DNA of 64,000 nucleotides from Bacillus kexueae (GTDB lineage: Bacteria; Bacillota; Bacilli; Bacillales; Aeribacillaceae), in the NCBI RefSeq assembly GCF_022809095.1, contig NZ_JALAZE010000010.1, forward strand, positions 1 to 64,000, read 5' to 3'. This document shows, in pieces, positions 17,535 to 24,935 of this stretch (the stretch's first letter is position 1; each line of letters begins with the position of its first letter). A model generated the notes under the pieces. The model saw only the letters and a list, made by a program, of their open reading frames with translations. It was not told the origin of the DNA and did not search any database. A program made the position numbers and the translations under genes.

Positions 17535-17993
17535 TTACTCTTTGAATTCCCATAATAGCTTCAATTTCCCACCTTCTTCTACAACAAAAACGTCTTGTGT
17601 TATCATAAATACACCAAATTTACTATGAAATAGCAGTTCTACCGTTACCTTTGTTACATCGGTAAACGTAGGTCCACCTTTCGACATACTCCATTCTTTC
17701 ACATTCTCTTCCGCAACGATTTCAAACGAATAGGTCGTAACGCCAAAGTGGCTCATGTATATATGAGAACGCTCTGTTACGTAAGCATTTTTTGAAAATT
17801 TCCCCTTCATCTCTTCATGAAATAAATCCCATGAACTACCGAAATCCCCCTGCTGTTCGAACGAATAGAAACGTTCCACTAGCATCATAGGGGTTTCTGC
17901 ATTTCCTCTAAGAAACAACGTAGTAAAAATAAGGCCAATTAAAATGAAGATCCCCACCAATACGAACGGAATTTTTGAATTTCTTTTCCTCAC
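17535..17993 (-). CDS. Membrane-anchored protein with NTF2-like extracellular part
   Basis: A 152-residue protein with one N-terminal membrane segment (residues 10-28) and a roughly 120-residue outer domain. The sequence MLVERFYSFEQQGDFGSSWDLFHEEMKGKFSKNAYV resembles the helix-rich start of NTF2-like/SnoaL-like domains, followed by beta strands (TYSFEIVAEE, TKVTVELLFHS). The function is unknown. The start is a GTG at 17993. It is monocistronic and lies upstream of comK on the same strand; the 188 bp between them include the comK leader. Confidence 0.6.
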   Translation of the reverse strand: MRKRNSKIPFVLVGIFILIGLIFTTLFLRGNAETPMMLVERFYSFEQQGDFGSSWDLFHEEMKGKFSKNAYVTERSHIYMSHFGVTTYSFEIVAEENVKEWSMSKGGPTFTDVTKVTVELLFHSKFGVFMITQDVFVVEEGGKLKLLWEFKE

Positions 17994-18118
17994 CTTTGAA
18001 CACGTCCTTTTTTGAGGGATAGTTCATTTTATGGACAGAATGGGTTGATTATTAATGAAGATATTCAGTTTTGAAAAATTCATCTTGGCATATACATGAG
18101 GAGAAGGGAGGTATGAAT

Positions 18119-18370
18119 ATGGAGTTTCTTAGTCTTCTTCTTTCCGTTGCGATTTGTCTTTATTTAGTGTTAGATGCTCCGAAGTATAATAAAAACCCTT
18201 GGCTTTGGGGCATACTCGGTTTCATTTTCGGCCTTATTACATTAGGAATCTATTTTATCCAAACGGACAGGAAGTCTACAGGGTGGGTTATCTTGATTAT
18301 TTCCATTTTGTATTGGATCTTCATGAGCTTTGTGATGATTAGTTTAGTGACACTGTACTCGTTTTATTAG
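18119..18370 (+). CDS. Small membrane protein, 83 aa
   Basis: Three hydrophobic segments (residues 3-19, 28-45 and 55-75) with short polar loops. It begins MEFLSLLLSVAICLYLVLD and contains NKNPWLWGILGFIFGLITLGIYFIQTDRKSTG. This is the general pattern of small phospholipase-D-N or transporter-associated membrane proteins, but no family can be named. GGGAGG is 7 nt before ATG 18119; the ATG at 18113 lies too close. It is isolated, with no cotranscribed neighbour. Confidence 0.65.
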   Translation: MEFLSLLLSVAICLYLVLDAPKYNKNPWLWGILGFIFGLITLGIYFIQTDRKSTGWVILIISILYWIFMSFVMISLVTLYSFY

Positions 18371-18441
18371 GCTGCTGCTATTCAAATAAAGAAGCATATC
18401 AAGAACCCATTTATACTTGATTTGCTACCACATCTCTTCGC

Positions 18442-18491
18442 AAATAAAAAAGCGGATGAAGAGAAACAATTGTTTACACTTCTTCCGCTTT
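18442..18491 (-). terminator. Intrinsic terminator beyond repeat A1
   Basis: AAAGCGGA and TCCGCTTT frame an interrupted stem-loop; on the minus strand it is followed by TTTTTTATTT. It would end minus-strand transcripts from the SEC-C gene after they read through the A-family repeat. Confidence 0.7.
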
Positions 18492-18541
18492 GCTATGAAT
18501 ATTCTTTAGTTAAGATTTGCAAAACATACCCTTCGAAAGGT

Positions 18542-18678
18542 CTGTCTAGTTTCGGCTCCTAGCGTCTAGCGAACTGACGATAAGTCGATATCTGCTCGAT
18601 TTACTCGCTGTACCTCCTTTATCTCAGTGCGGGAGAGTCTCCCGTTCGTACGACGCTGGACAGTCGCCTCCACTTTTT
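18542..18678 (-). repeat. Family A structured intergenic repeat, copy 1
   Basis: About 135 bp, GC-richer than its surroundings and rich in short palindromes (GGGAGAGTCTCCC, CTAGCGTCTAG). It is an inverted-orientation relative of 25677-25808. It directly abuts the SEC-C stop codon. The TGTCTAG-type end is shared with family B. Confidence 0.88.
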
Positions 18679-19746
18679 TTAGTTATGAACCGGTTCCTTT
18701 ACGTCTTCAAGCTTTTGATTCCATTTCTCGATAGAGTCTTTTAGAACTTCTTCCATTTGCTTCATGCGAGAAGAGATTGAACTTGCACTCGCGTCGTATA
18801 ATTCACCCATTTGTTTATACGTACTTACGTTCGTTGGTGACACTAACTTTTCAATTAATAAGTGTAACGCACCGGCATACACACCTTTGTTACGTGGGCG
18901 AGGGTTTTCTTTCTCGCAATAGTCATACCATAAAGAAATCCCGACAGGTACTGCCAATTTCGGATCGAGGGTTTCAGCTACTTTTCCCTCCATTAACTGC
19001 GCAATTTCTTTATGAGCTTCCGTGCTCCATTCAATTTCATCTTGGTGTAAAGGGCCTTCTTCTCCTACTAAAGCATATTTGACGATTTCTGGGTAGCTAT
19101 TCATGATGTACTCAGTAGGATTTTGTGTTCCACTTTGCTCCATCCACGTTTCAATCGTTTGAATGAACGTCGGTGCAAAAGTTGGTGGAATATCTAGATA
19201 TAAGGTATAGAACGTTACTTGATCTTCGTACGGAATTGTAATTCCAATGACGATACTATCAGTTGGTACATGTCGCGCTTCATTGAACGTTAAAACCGTT
19301 ACAGGCTCGTTCGTAAATAAGTCTTCTGTTTGGAGCTGGTTATTTTCACTTTGCTTCACTTTTAAAATCGCCGGTTTGGCATCAACCCAAGATTTTAAAA
19401 TACTTTGAACACGTGGACGCTTTACCGTGTGAAGACGTTGATCAATGAATCGTTCCACGATCGCCTTTCCGTTTTCCTTGTTGGTTGAAATGTACCAATT
19501 CACCATTAGAAAGCTGTAAGCTTCCATAAACTCTTCTGGAACGTGAGCATTTTTTAAACGATTGTCTAAAAATTGCTCAATCTCCTCTTTGTAATTCGTA
19601 ATAGCGTAATTTGTAATTTGCTTCTGTAAGTCCACAACTTCCTTCGCTACTAAATCATTCAAAGAAATTACGGAATGATGTCCGCAACATTTTTTATATT
19701 TCTTTCCACTGCCACAAGGACAAGCATCATTTCTTCCAATATTCAT
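18679..19746 (-). CDS. SEC-C zinc-motif protein
   Basis: A 355-residue cytoplasmic protein. The N-terminus is a SEC-C zinc-binding motif, RNDACPCGSGKKYKKCC (residues 5-21), as at the C-terminus of SecA and in many stand-alone proteins. The remainder is mostly helical, ending with a segment (YKQMGELYDASASSISSRMKQMEEVL) that looks like a helix-turn-helix of the type seen where such proteins carry a DNA-binding tail. The function is unknown. The ATG at 19746 is chosen because GAAAGG lies 9 nt upstream; a TTG three codons earlier would touch the RBS. It is monocistronic, with repeat A1 directly after the stop. Confidence 0.8.
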   Translation of the reverse strand: MNIGRNDACPCGSGKKYKKCCGHHSVISLNDLVAKEVVDLQKQITNYAITNYKEEIEQFLDNRLKNAHVPEEFMEAYSFLMVNWYISTNKENGKAIVERFIDQRLHTVKRPRVQSILKSWVDAKPAILKVKQSENNQLQTEDLFTNEPVTVLTFNEARHVPTDSIVIGITIPYEDQVTFYTLYLDIPPTFAPTFIQTIETWMEQSGTQNPTEYIMNSYPEIVKYALVGEEGPLHQDEIEWSTEAHKEIAQLMEGKVAETLDPKLAVPVGISLWYDYCEKENPRPRNKGVYAGALHLLIEKLVSPTNVSTYKQMGELYDASASSISSRMKQMEEVLKDSIEKWNQKLEDVKEPVHN

Positions 19747-19945
19747 CTTTCTCAACCTTTCTTTTTGAGATGACGCTACCCTCTATCTATTGATTAAACT
19801 TTCTCTATCTCATAAAAAAAGCACGCTATTATAATCTACCACTTTTAACGAGAAATTTTAATATCCTTGCACTGATTTTTTAGGAAAACAAATAATTCCA
19901 CTGCCGAAATAACCATTATGTAAGAATTCAAGAGGAGGCTTCTAC

Positions 19946-20114
19946 ATGGACGAAGCGCATTTGCATCATCGGTGCAGGTCAAGGAGGGTTAGCTTCCGCT
20001 ATGCTTCTGGCAAGTAAAGCATACGACGTTCAAGTATTTGAAAAACAACCTTACATCGGAGGACGAAATAACAAAACAACTTGGTTACCATACATTATTC
20101 TTATTTCCAGATGA
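19946..20114 (+). pseudogene. N-terminal remnant of a carotenoid (phytoene-type) desaturase
   Basis: An AGAGGAGG RBS sits 8 nt before an ATG, but the coding frame resumes only after one extra G directly behind that ATG. The shifted frame reads TKRICIIGAGQGGLASAML, then LASKAYDVQVFEKQPYIGGR. This is the FAD-binding GxGxxG start of the CrtI/CrtN phytoene desaturase family. It breaks off after about 50 residues, where real members have about 450 more. A scrap LFLFPDDFN in another frame near 20096-20120 may be a further fragment. So it is a frameshifted and deleted gene, with no pathway partner in the window. Confidence 0.75.
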
Positions 20115-20169
20115 CTTTAACTGAATTTTTCCTATCTCGTATTCTTTCTTCACGTTGGCTTTAAGATTG

Positions 20170-20503
20170 TTAATCAAACGTTTGTTTAAAGACTTTCTCT
20201 AAGTAGAGCTGTTGATCAAATGTTTGTTTAACGCCCATTTCTTACTTTTACCCTTCCGATAAATTGATTAATCAAACATTCGTTTAAAGATTATTCTTAC
20301 GATAAATCATCCATTTAAATCTTAATTAAACGTTTGTTTAAATTTTATTTTTGTCCGTTGAATTTACTCATAGACATATTTAATTGAACGTTTGTTTAAC
20401 TCATTCTCTACTACTTACCTTCTAATCGGATAGTTAATTAAATGTTTGTTTAATTCTTCTGCCCAACTGAGTCTTGACATAATTTAATTAAACGTTTGTT
20501 TAA
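20170..20503. promoter_or_regulatory. Array of seven TetR-operator-like palindromes
   Basis: Seven copies of a 20-mer, consensus TTAATTAAACGTTTGTTTAA. The AAAC-type cores begin at 20176, 20218, 20274, 20328, 20386, 20440 and 20490, 42 to 58 bp apart, all in one orientation. The outer arms (TTAAAC / GTTTAA) are inverted repeats around a 4-nt centre. Spacers are unrelated to each other, so only the motif is conserved. The last copy lies between a TTGACA (20474-20479) and the small gene at 20568. The motif resembles TetR-family operators, but no TetR gene is nearby. Protein binding is inferred. Confidence 0.75.
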
Positions 20504-20567
20504 CAAACCACCTATAATTTGTGGTATTATTTGGTAAAATCTAGTAGTGTATCAAAGGAAGGTTTCT

Positions 20568-20741
20568 ATGAAATTTGCTTACCGTAATCTTGTTTTATTC
20601 GTCGTTGTGTTTATTATTCACTTAATCTTCGATTATTTTCGATATCACTCCTATCATTGGATTGAGAATTTAATACAAGCATTTCTTTTTATAGTTGCCT
20701 ATACTTTTTTCACGTGGTTAATCAGTGGGAAGAACGAATAG
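20568..20741 (+). CDS. Small membrane protein, 57 aa, behind the operator array
   Basis: MKFAYRNLVLFVVVFIIHLIF, then a polar turn (DYFRYHSYHWIENLI) and a second membrane segment (QAFLFIVAYTFFTWLIS) ending in a lysine-rich tail. AAAGGAAGG lies 5 nt before ATG 20568, so translation is likely. It matches no family I recognise. Its promoter region overlaps operator copy 7, so it is the only obvious candidate target of the array. A MITE-like element begins 27 bp after the stop. Confidence 0.6.
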   Translation: MKFAYRNLVLFVVVFIIHLIFDYFRYHSYHWIENLIQAFLFIVAYTFFTWLISGKNE

Positions 20742-20768
20742 GTTTCCGGACACAAGTGTTTTAATTAA

Positions 20769-21015
20769 AGGCTGTTTTCGTATAGATTGTTGCTTTTTCA
20801 AACATTTTTCAAATGAATTCTGGACATTGCGCTACGGACACTTGCTTTCCGCGGGGAGGAAGTCGAGCCTCCTCGGCATGCGCCTGTGGGGTCTCGCCCT
20901 TTCCTCTGTATCCCGCAGGAGTCAAGTGCCCTCCGCTTCATTACAAAGGAGGAAAAACCATTTTCAACCATGTATATTTACACACATAAAGCAACAATCC
21001 TTTAGAAAAGAGCCT
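20769..21015. mobile_element. MITE-like element with inverted ends and AATTAA target duplication (family C core)
   Basis: A 247-bp element. Its 28-bp ends (20769-20796 and 20988-21015) are inverted repeats identical at 23 positions, starting AGGCT and ending TTGTTGCTTT on the inside. It is flanked on both sides by AATTAA (20763-20768 and 21016-21021), a 6-bp direct repeat that looks like a target-site duplication. The core (about 20828-20948) is GC-rich and belongs to repeat family C, also found at 31875-32019. It holds no transposase. It appears to have inserted into the AATTAA half of an operator-like 20-mer. Confidence 0.8.
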
Positions 21016-21096
21016 AATTAAACGTTTGTTTAATCTAGTCAACTGCAAAACCATCTTATAACGTTATGATTTTCTTTTGATCAAACGTTCGTTTAA
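21014..21096. promoter_or_regulatory. Operator-like copies 8 and 9, beyond the MITE
   Basis: AAACGTTTGTTT at 21020-21031 and AAACGTTCGTTT at 21083-21094, in the same orientation as the seven upstream copies. Copy 9 has the more symmetric core (AAACG-TT-CGTTT), which may be closest to the true operator. Their flanks (CTAATT and TTGATC) match the array consensus. Confidence 0.65.
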
Positions 21097-21246
21097 TTCC
21101 TTTTAGCTCTCAGCAAAGGTAATTAAGAAACACACATGATTTTACACTCGCACCCCGGATATGAAAATTTATTCTCCCCGGGGTTTCCTTTCTACCATCT
21201 ACATCATGATCGATCATTCAGCTCATAGGTATTTTTATTTTCACAG

Positions 21247-21398
21247 AAAAGCGCAAGTCCTTATGGAGGACCTGCGAGGAGGCTTCCGTCGCCACAGCAG
21301 GACCGAAGCGACCCGAGCTGATGGCGCTTGGAGCTAGATACCAAAAAACGGTAAAGAGAATACTTTAACTCTTTATTGAACGTAAACTCTGTAACAAT
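21247..21398 (+). repeat. Family B structured intergenic repeat, copy 1
   Basis: A GC-rich block from AAGCGCAAGTCC to GGCGCTTGGAGCTAGA followed by an AT-rich tail (GTAAAGAGAATACTTTAAC to TGTAACAA). Close copies are at 25891, 44036 and 58651, all on the same strand. This copy lacks the TTAGG-GAAGGGCGC segment present in the others. Confidence 0.9.
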
Positions 21399-21427
21399 AA
21401 AAAACTAGAAGCATTTAGCTTCTAGTT
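21397..21427 (-). terminator. Intrinsic terminator downstream of yhgE
   Basis: A 10-bp perfect stem AACTAGAAGC / GCTTCTAGTT with a 5-nt loop, followed on the minus strand by a TTTTTTATTG tract. It lies about 95 bp past the yhgE stop. Confidence 0.8.
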
Positions 21428-21509
21428 CGAGAGTGAGACTTGGGTGAAAACACTTGTCAGTTAAGGCAGCGCATGTGACGCACAATGCGAGCCTTTGACA
21501 GCATACTGA

Positions 21510-21534
21510 AACTAGGAGCATTAAGCCCCTAGTT
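21510..21534. repeat. Hairpin overlapping the yhgE stop, related to the downstream terminator
   Basis: AACTAGGAGC / GCCCCTAGTT (one mismatch, 5-nt loop) spans the yhgE stop codon and has nearly the same sequence as the stem at 21403-21427. No T-tract follows, so it is probably a stem without terminator activity, or an RNA-end-protecting hairpin. Confidence 0.6.
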
Positions 21535-23806
21535 CCTCTGTTGCATAATTGGCATACGATTTTTTATATTTCACCGATAAGTATGTGGCTGTCATAATCG
21601 CTGGGATCATCGTAAACGCGAGTAGCACAATGGCATTTTGCCACATGAAGGCGTAGTCTCCACTTGAAATAACTGCTTTTAAAGCGGAGATAGAATACGT
21701 CATTGGCAATAGAGCATTGACGTTTTGTAAAGCTGTTGGAATTAACTCTAGTGGGAACGTTCCCGCACTTGCTGTTAATTGAATAATTAAGATTAAAATC
21801 GCAACGAAACGACCTGGATTATCGAGAATCGTCACGAGCATATGAACAATGGCAATGTATGCTAGACTCGTTGCGATCGTCATTAAAATAAAGAGTGGAA
21901 TGCTTTCTACCTCGATTCCTAGTCCTACTAGTAAAATCGCATCCACAAATAGCGATTGAATGATCCCAAAGCTTATGAGGAGACCGAACTTACTGAAAAA
22001 CCATTGCAGTCCGCTTTTTGGCATTTGGACAGTGTCTCTAAATGGAAAGACAACGGATAAAACTAACGCTCCGACGAATAATCCGAGTGACATAAAGTAT
22101 GGAGCAAATCCTGTTCCGTAGTTCGGCACTTTATGAATTCCTTCATTTTGAACTTGTACAGGCTCGGCCATCATATCGTAGGTGGCATCGGATGTATCGA
22201 CTTCATTTGCTTCTTCTGCAGCTTTTGACAACTTTTCAAACATTTCAGTCGTTCCATCTGTAAGCTTTTCGGTTCCATCTGCTAACGTTACGGACCCTTT
22301 TGCTAACTGGTTAGCCCCATCGCTTAGTTGTACGGAACCATCAGTTAATTGGTTTAATCCATCATTTAAGCTTTTTCCACCCGTTAGAAGTTCTTCTGTC
22401 CCTGCATATGCTTCCGATAATTTCTGCTGGAAAGTAGCAGAACCAGCAACGAGTTCAGCTTCTCCCGCTTGCAGTTGACTTACGCCATCTTGGAGAGCGG
22501 TCGATCCAACTGAAAGCTCATGAACGCCAGTCGTTAACTGTTTTTGTCCTTCTGTTAATTGAGACATACCACTCGATAACTGTTGAATATTAGGCGTAAG
22601 TTGTTGTTCAACCGTACTACTTAATTGTTTCGTTCCTTCAGCAACTTGAAGGCTTCCCATTTTCAACTCTTCAAGACCTTGCTTCAACTGTGCGCTTTCG
22701 GTATCAGTTGGCAATTGGGCAACAATTTGGTTAAACTGTTCTTCCGGCAACATTTGCTGTAAAGATGCAACAAGCATAGCCATGCTTTCTTCCTGAGCAA
22801 GTAGCTCTTGTTGAAGCGCTGCTATTCCGTTTGCAACATCGGTTGCACCGCTTGCTAGTAAGTTGGTTTTCTCCTGTAATGTTGGCATTGCCTCGGATAA
22901 TTGGCTAGCTCCGTTAGCAGCCTCTTGCATGCCTCTTGACATTTCATTCATTTTTTCATCTACCGTTGTTAAACCGCTTTGAAGCGTTGAGATTCCGGCA
23001 GCTAAATCATTCGTACCACCGGCTACATCTTGAACTCCATTTAGTAATTGTTCGTGTCCGGCAACGAGTTGACCTAGACCATCATTTAACGACTCAATTC
23101 CAGCGACAAGCTCACCAGAACCTTCATCGACTAAAAAGACTCCTTCTTGAAATTCAAGTGATTTGCTAGCTAATGTCATTAAGTTTTCTTTTAACTCATT
23201 GGACCCATCTTTAAGCTCTAGAGCTCCATCATTTAACTCTTTTGCTCCGTCACTTGCTTCGCCTAGTCCATCTGCCATTTCGTCTACTTGATCAAAAATA
23301 GCCTCCGCATACGTTTTCGTAACGTTTTTCTGAAGTTCCGCTTTTATTTCTTTCATCGCTGTATCGCCAATTTGAGCAGATAAGAAGTTGAAACTTTCAT
23401 TCGGTACATATTTTAACTCGAGCTTTTTCGGCTCATCATCAAGTAATGTCGTCGCATTTTCTGAGAAGTCTTCTGGAATCTCTACGACCATGTAGTAGTT
23501 TCGATTCTCTAAATCTTCATACGCTTCGGTTCGACTAACAAACTGAAAGTTAAATTCCTTTGACTCTTTCAACTCATCTACTAACTCGTTCCCTAGTAAT
23601 AGCTCCTCTCCTTCAAACTCTGCTCCTTCATCTTCATTGACGATAGCAACAGGTAAATCACTAAGTCGTTCGTACGGGTCCCAAAACGCCCATAAGAACA
23701 TCCCTGCATACAGCACCGGAATAAATAATACAGCAATAATCGGAATGAGAATTTTACGATTCGTGAAAATTGCTTTAAGCTCCGCACGGATTAGCGATTG
23801 ATTCAT
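21521..23806 (-). CDS. yhgE: YhgE/Pip family membrane protein
   Basis: A 761-residue protein of the YhgE/phage-infection-protein family (ABC-2-like membrane topology). The N-terminus is the characteristic IRAELKAIFTNRKILIPIIAVLFIPVLYAG, split by turns, with one membrane segment. A large extracellular region (about residues 35-560) is built of degenerate L-x-x-G-x-x-x-L repeats (ELKDGSNELKENL, LSDGANQLAKGS) typical of this family. Five or six membrane segments finish the protein. Relatives include the Lactococcus phage receptor Pip and ESX-associated proteins; the biochemical role is unknown. RBS AAAGGAGG precedes ATG 23806. In many Bacilli the gene is paired with a TetR regulator; here none is adjacent, but two operator-like palindromes lie just upstream. 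Confidence 0.9.
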   Translation of the reverse strand: MNQSLIRAELKAIFTNRKILIPIIAVLFIPVLYAGMFLWAFWDPYERLSDLPVAIVNEDEGAEFEGEELLLGNELVDELKESKEFNFQFVSRTEAYEDLENRNYYMVVEIPEDFSENATTLLDDEPKKLELKYVPNESFNFLSAQIGDTAMKEIKAELQKNVTKTYAEAIFDQVDEMADGLGEASDGAKELNDGALELKDGSNELKENLMTLASKSLEFQEGVFLVDEGSGELVAGIESLNDGLGQLVAGHEQLLNGVQDVAGGTNDLAAGISTLQSGLTTVDEKMNEMSRGMQEAANGASQLSEAMPTLQEKTNLLASGATDVANGIAALQQELLAQEESMAMLVASLQQMLPEEQFNQIVAQLPTDTESAQLKQGLEELKMGSLQVAEGTKQLSSTVEQQLTPNIQQLSSGMSQLTEGQKQLTTGVHELSVGSTALQDGVSQLQAGEAELVAGSATFQQKLSEAYAGTEELLTGGKSLNDGLNQLTDGSVQLSDGANQLAKGSVTLADGTEKLTDGTTEMFEKLSKAAEEANEVDTSDATYDMMAEPVQVQNEGIHKVPNYGTGFAPYFMSLGLFVGALVLSVVFPFRDTVQMPKSGLQWFFSKFGLLISFGIIQSLFVDAILLVGLGIEVESIPLFILMTIATSLAYIAIVHMLVTILDNPGRFVAILILIIQLTASAGTFPLELIPTALQNVNALLPMTYSISALKAVISSGDYAFMWQNAIVLLAFTMIPAIMTATYLSVKYKKSYANYATEELGA

Positions 23807-23829
23807 AATAAGCCTCCTTTATCAATTAT

Positions 23830-23852
23830 TGACCATTTTGTTCATTTGGTCA
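23830..23852. promoter_or_regulatory. Operator-like palindrome 1 upstream of yhgE
   Basis: TGACCA...TGGTCA with imperfect inner symmetry, between the yhgE RBS and its likely promoter. Related to the more perfect site at 23869-23891. Confidence 0.6.
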
Positions 23853-23868
23853 TTTTATATCAAAAACA

Positions 23869-23891
23869 TGACCGAATTACTCATTCGGTCA
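23869..23891. promoter_or_regulatory. Operator-like palindrome 2 upstream of yhgE
   Basis: TGACCGAAT, 5 nt, ATTCGGTCA: a perfect 9-bp inverted repeat of the TGACCGAAT type bound by many TetR-family repressors. Together with the site 39 bp away it suggests repression of yhgE by a TetR protein encoded elsewhere. Confidence 0.75.
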
Positions 23892-24003
23892 ATCGTTTTT
23901 TACTTTACCATATGTATTCAGTTAATACAAGATATATCCATTTAATCTATATGCATGTTTCTGTAATCGTGTATAATATACTGGGTAAAGGAGGTGGAAC
24001 AAA

Positions 24004-24471
24004 ATGTATGAATCAACATATAATGGAGAACTTGAGTTACTTGCCTTTTTCGCGACGTTTTTATTACTTTTTCTTGCTGTCTTTATTGTCGTTTATGTAT
24101 TTTTAGCCATCGGTCTGATGAAGATGGCCAAACGAGAGAACATTGAAAATCCATGGCTTGCTTGGATTCCAATTGCCCAATCTTACATTTTAGGAAAACT
24201 TGTTTCCCACAAACAAGGCGAAAATAGTGGATGGATTGTGCTTGGATTAACCATTTTGTCTTCTTTCGCTTCGATTATTCCAATTATCGGGTGGATTATT
24301 CCAATCGGCGTCGGCATTTACATGTTCGTTTTATTCCACTGGATTTATGAAAAGTATTCGAACAAAGCAGCGCTAATGACAATTTTCACCGTGTTAACAG
24401 GCGGAACTTTGGCCCCAATTTTTATCTTTGCCATTCGAAACAATGAATCAAAAATCGAGTCAGCTGCTTAA
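24004..24471 (+). CDS. Four-helix membrane protein (DUF5684-like)
   Basis: A 155-residue protein with about four or five membrane segments, starting MYESTYNGELELLAFFATFLL. The central motif NPWLAWIPIAQSYILGKLVSH followed by a GW-rich helix is like the DUF5684 family of small membrane proteins, in which a W-x-x-x-I/V-P-x-x-x-x-Y motif follows the first helix. The function is unknown. An AAAGGAGGTGG site lies 7 nt before ATG 24004. It is monocistronic and convergent with rsoA, with a shared terminator between. Confidence 0.7.
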   Translation: MYESTYNGELELLAFFATFLLLFLAVFIVVYVFLAIGLMKMAKRENIENPWLAWIPIAQSYILGKLVSHKQGENSGWIVLGLTILSSFASIIPIIGWIIPIGVGIYMFVLFHWIYEKYSNKAALMTIFTVLTGGTLAPIFIFAIRNNESKIESAA

Positions 24472-24477
24472 AGATCA

Positions 24478-24519
24478 GCCCAAGAATGTGCTCAACACAA
24501 CATTCTTGGGCATTTTCAT
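24478..24519 (+). terminator. Intrinsic terminator between 24004 gene and rsoA
   Basis: A 12-bp perfect stem GCCCAAGAATGT / ACATTCTTGGGC with a 10-nt loop, followed by ATTTTCATT. Its T-rich side serves the plus-strand gene; it also lies just past the convergent rsoA stop. Confidence 0.85.
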
Positions 24520-24521
24520 TA

Positions 24522-24776
24522 TCAACAATTGTCTTTTGTCCTTTGTTTTTTCATTTCTATATACTCCGATAATGTCGGAACTTTTTCCGTGTCATAGCGC
24601 TGAATCATCTCCATTAAATGGAGAAATAGCTCTTGTTTCACATCTTCTCGTTCCTGAACCGGAACCTTTGACGCAGCATATGTTACTTTCGGTTCGACTA
24701 ATCGAAGTAGGTGCTCTAACGTTTTCTGATCACCGTTTTGAGCCTTTTTCACCATTTCATACAAGGTGTCCTGCAA
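24522..24776 (-). CDS. rsoA: RsoA-like sigma co-factor (region 2-type)
   Basis: An 84-residue protein resembling the region 1.2-2.2 part of sigma factors: KKAQNGDQKTLEHLLRLVEP, then REDVKQELFLHLMEMIQRYDTE. It has no region 4, as in RsoA (YvrHa) of Bacillus subtilis, which joins SigO (YvrI) to make one working sigma factor: RsoA supplies the core-binding and melting part, SigO the -35 reading part. The start is a TTG at 24776 with AAGGAAG 8 nt upstream. It begins directly after the yvrJ stop, so it belongs to a sigO-yvrJ-rsoA operon. The motif and context support each other, but the name still needs alignment. Confidence 0.8.
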   Translation of the reverse strand: MQDTLYEMVKKAQNGDQKTLEHLLRLVEPKVTYAASKVPVQEREDVKQELFLHLMEMIQRYDTEKVPTLSEYIEMKKQRTKDNC

Positions 24777-24935
24777 TCATTTCACTTCCTTCCATTCATC
24801 TTCCAATCGGTCCATCACTTTTTCGATTCGCTCTATTTTTTTCTCATAGCGTAGCAACAAGTAAATAGAGAGTATGAGCGGGAAGCCGAATTGGTTCACC
24901 ATCTGCATCCACTCGGTCATTACCAAATCACCCAA
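24777..24935 (-). CDS. yvrJ: YvrJ family protein, 52 aa
   Basis: A small membrane protein with one hydrophobic segment in VNQFGFPLILSIYLLLRYEKKIE, followed by a charged coiled helix. The FGFP-x(7-8)-LLLR-x-EKK pattern is that of the YvrJ family (also similar to small holin-like BhlA/UviB proteins). A start at TTG 24935 is preferred: the AAGGAGG within the end of sigO is 8 nt upstream, whereas the ATG five codons later is too far. It overlaps the sigO stop by 8 bp, suggesting coupled translation. The role is unknown; the family repeatedly sits beside SigO genes. Confidence 0.8.
   Translation of the reverse strand: MGDLVMTEWMQMVNQFGFPLILSIYLLLRYEKKIERIEKVMDRLEDEWKEVK

Noticed and set aside
20170-20503. 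Replication or plasmid iteron array
   Set aside because: No Rep gene or AT-rich unwinding region is linked, spacing varies from 42 to 58 bp, and the motif is palindromic like an operator. It is left as an open alternative, not a call.
20725-21021. 98-codon frame across the MITE-like element
   Set aside because: Begins in the end of the 57-residue protein gene and runs through structured repeat DNA; composition is not protein-like.
22182-22478. Plus-strand frames within yhgE rich in S, V and P
   Set aside because: Mirror images of the repetitive L-x-x-G region of yhgE; no RBS or domain.
24428-24868. 146-codon plus-strand frame over rsoA and yvrJ
   Set aside because: Opposite to two overlapping genes with family motifs and RBSs, and it crosses a strong terminator.
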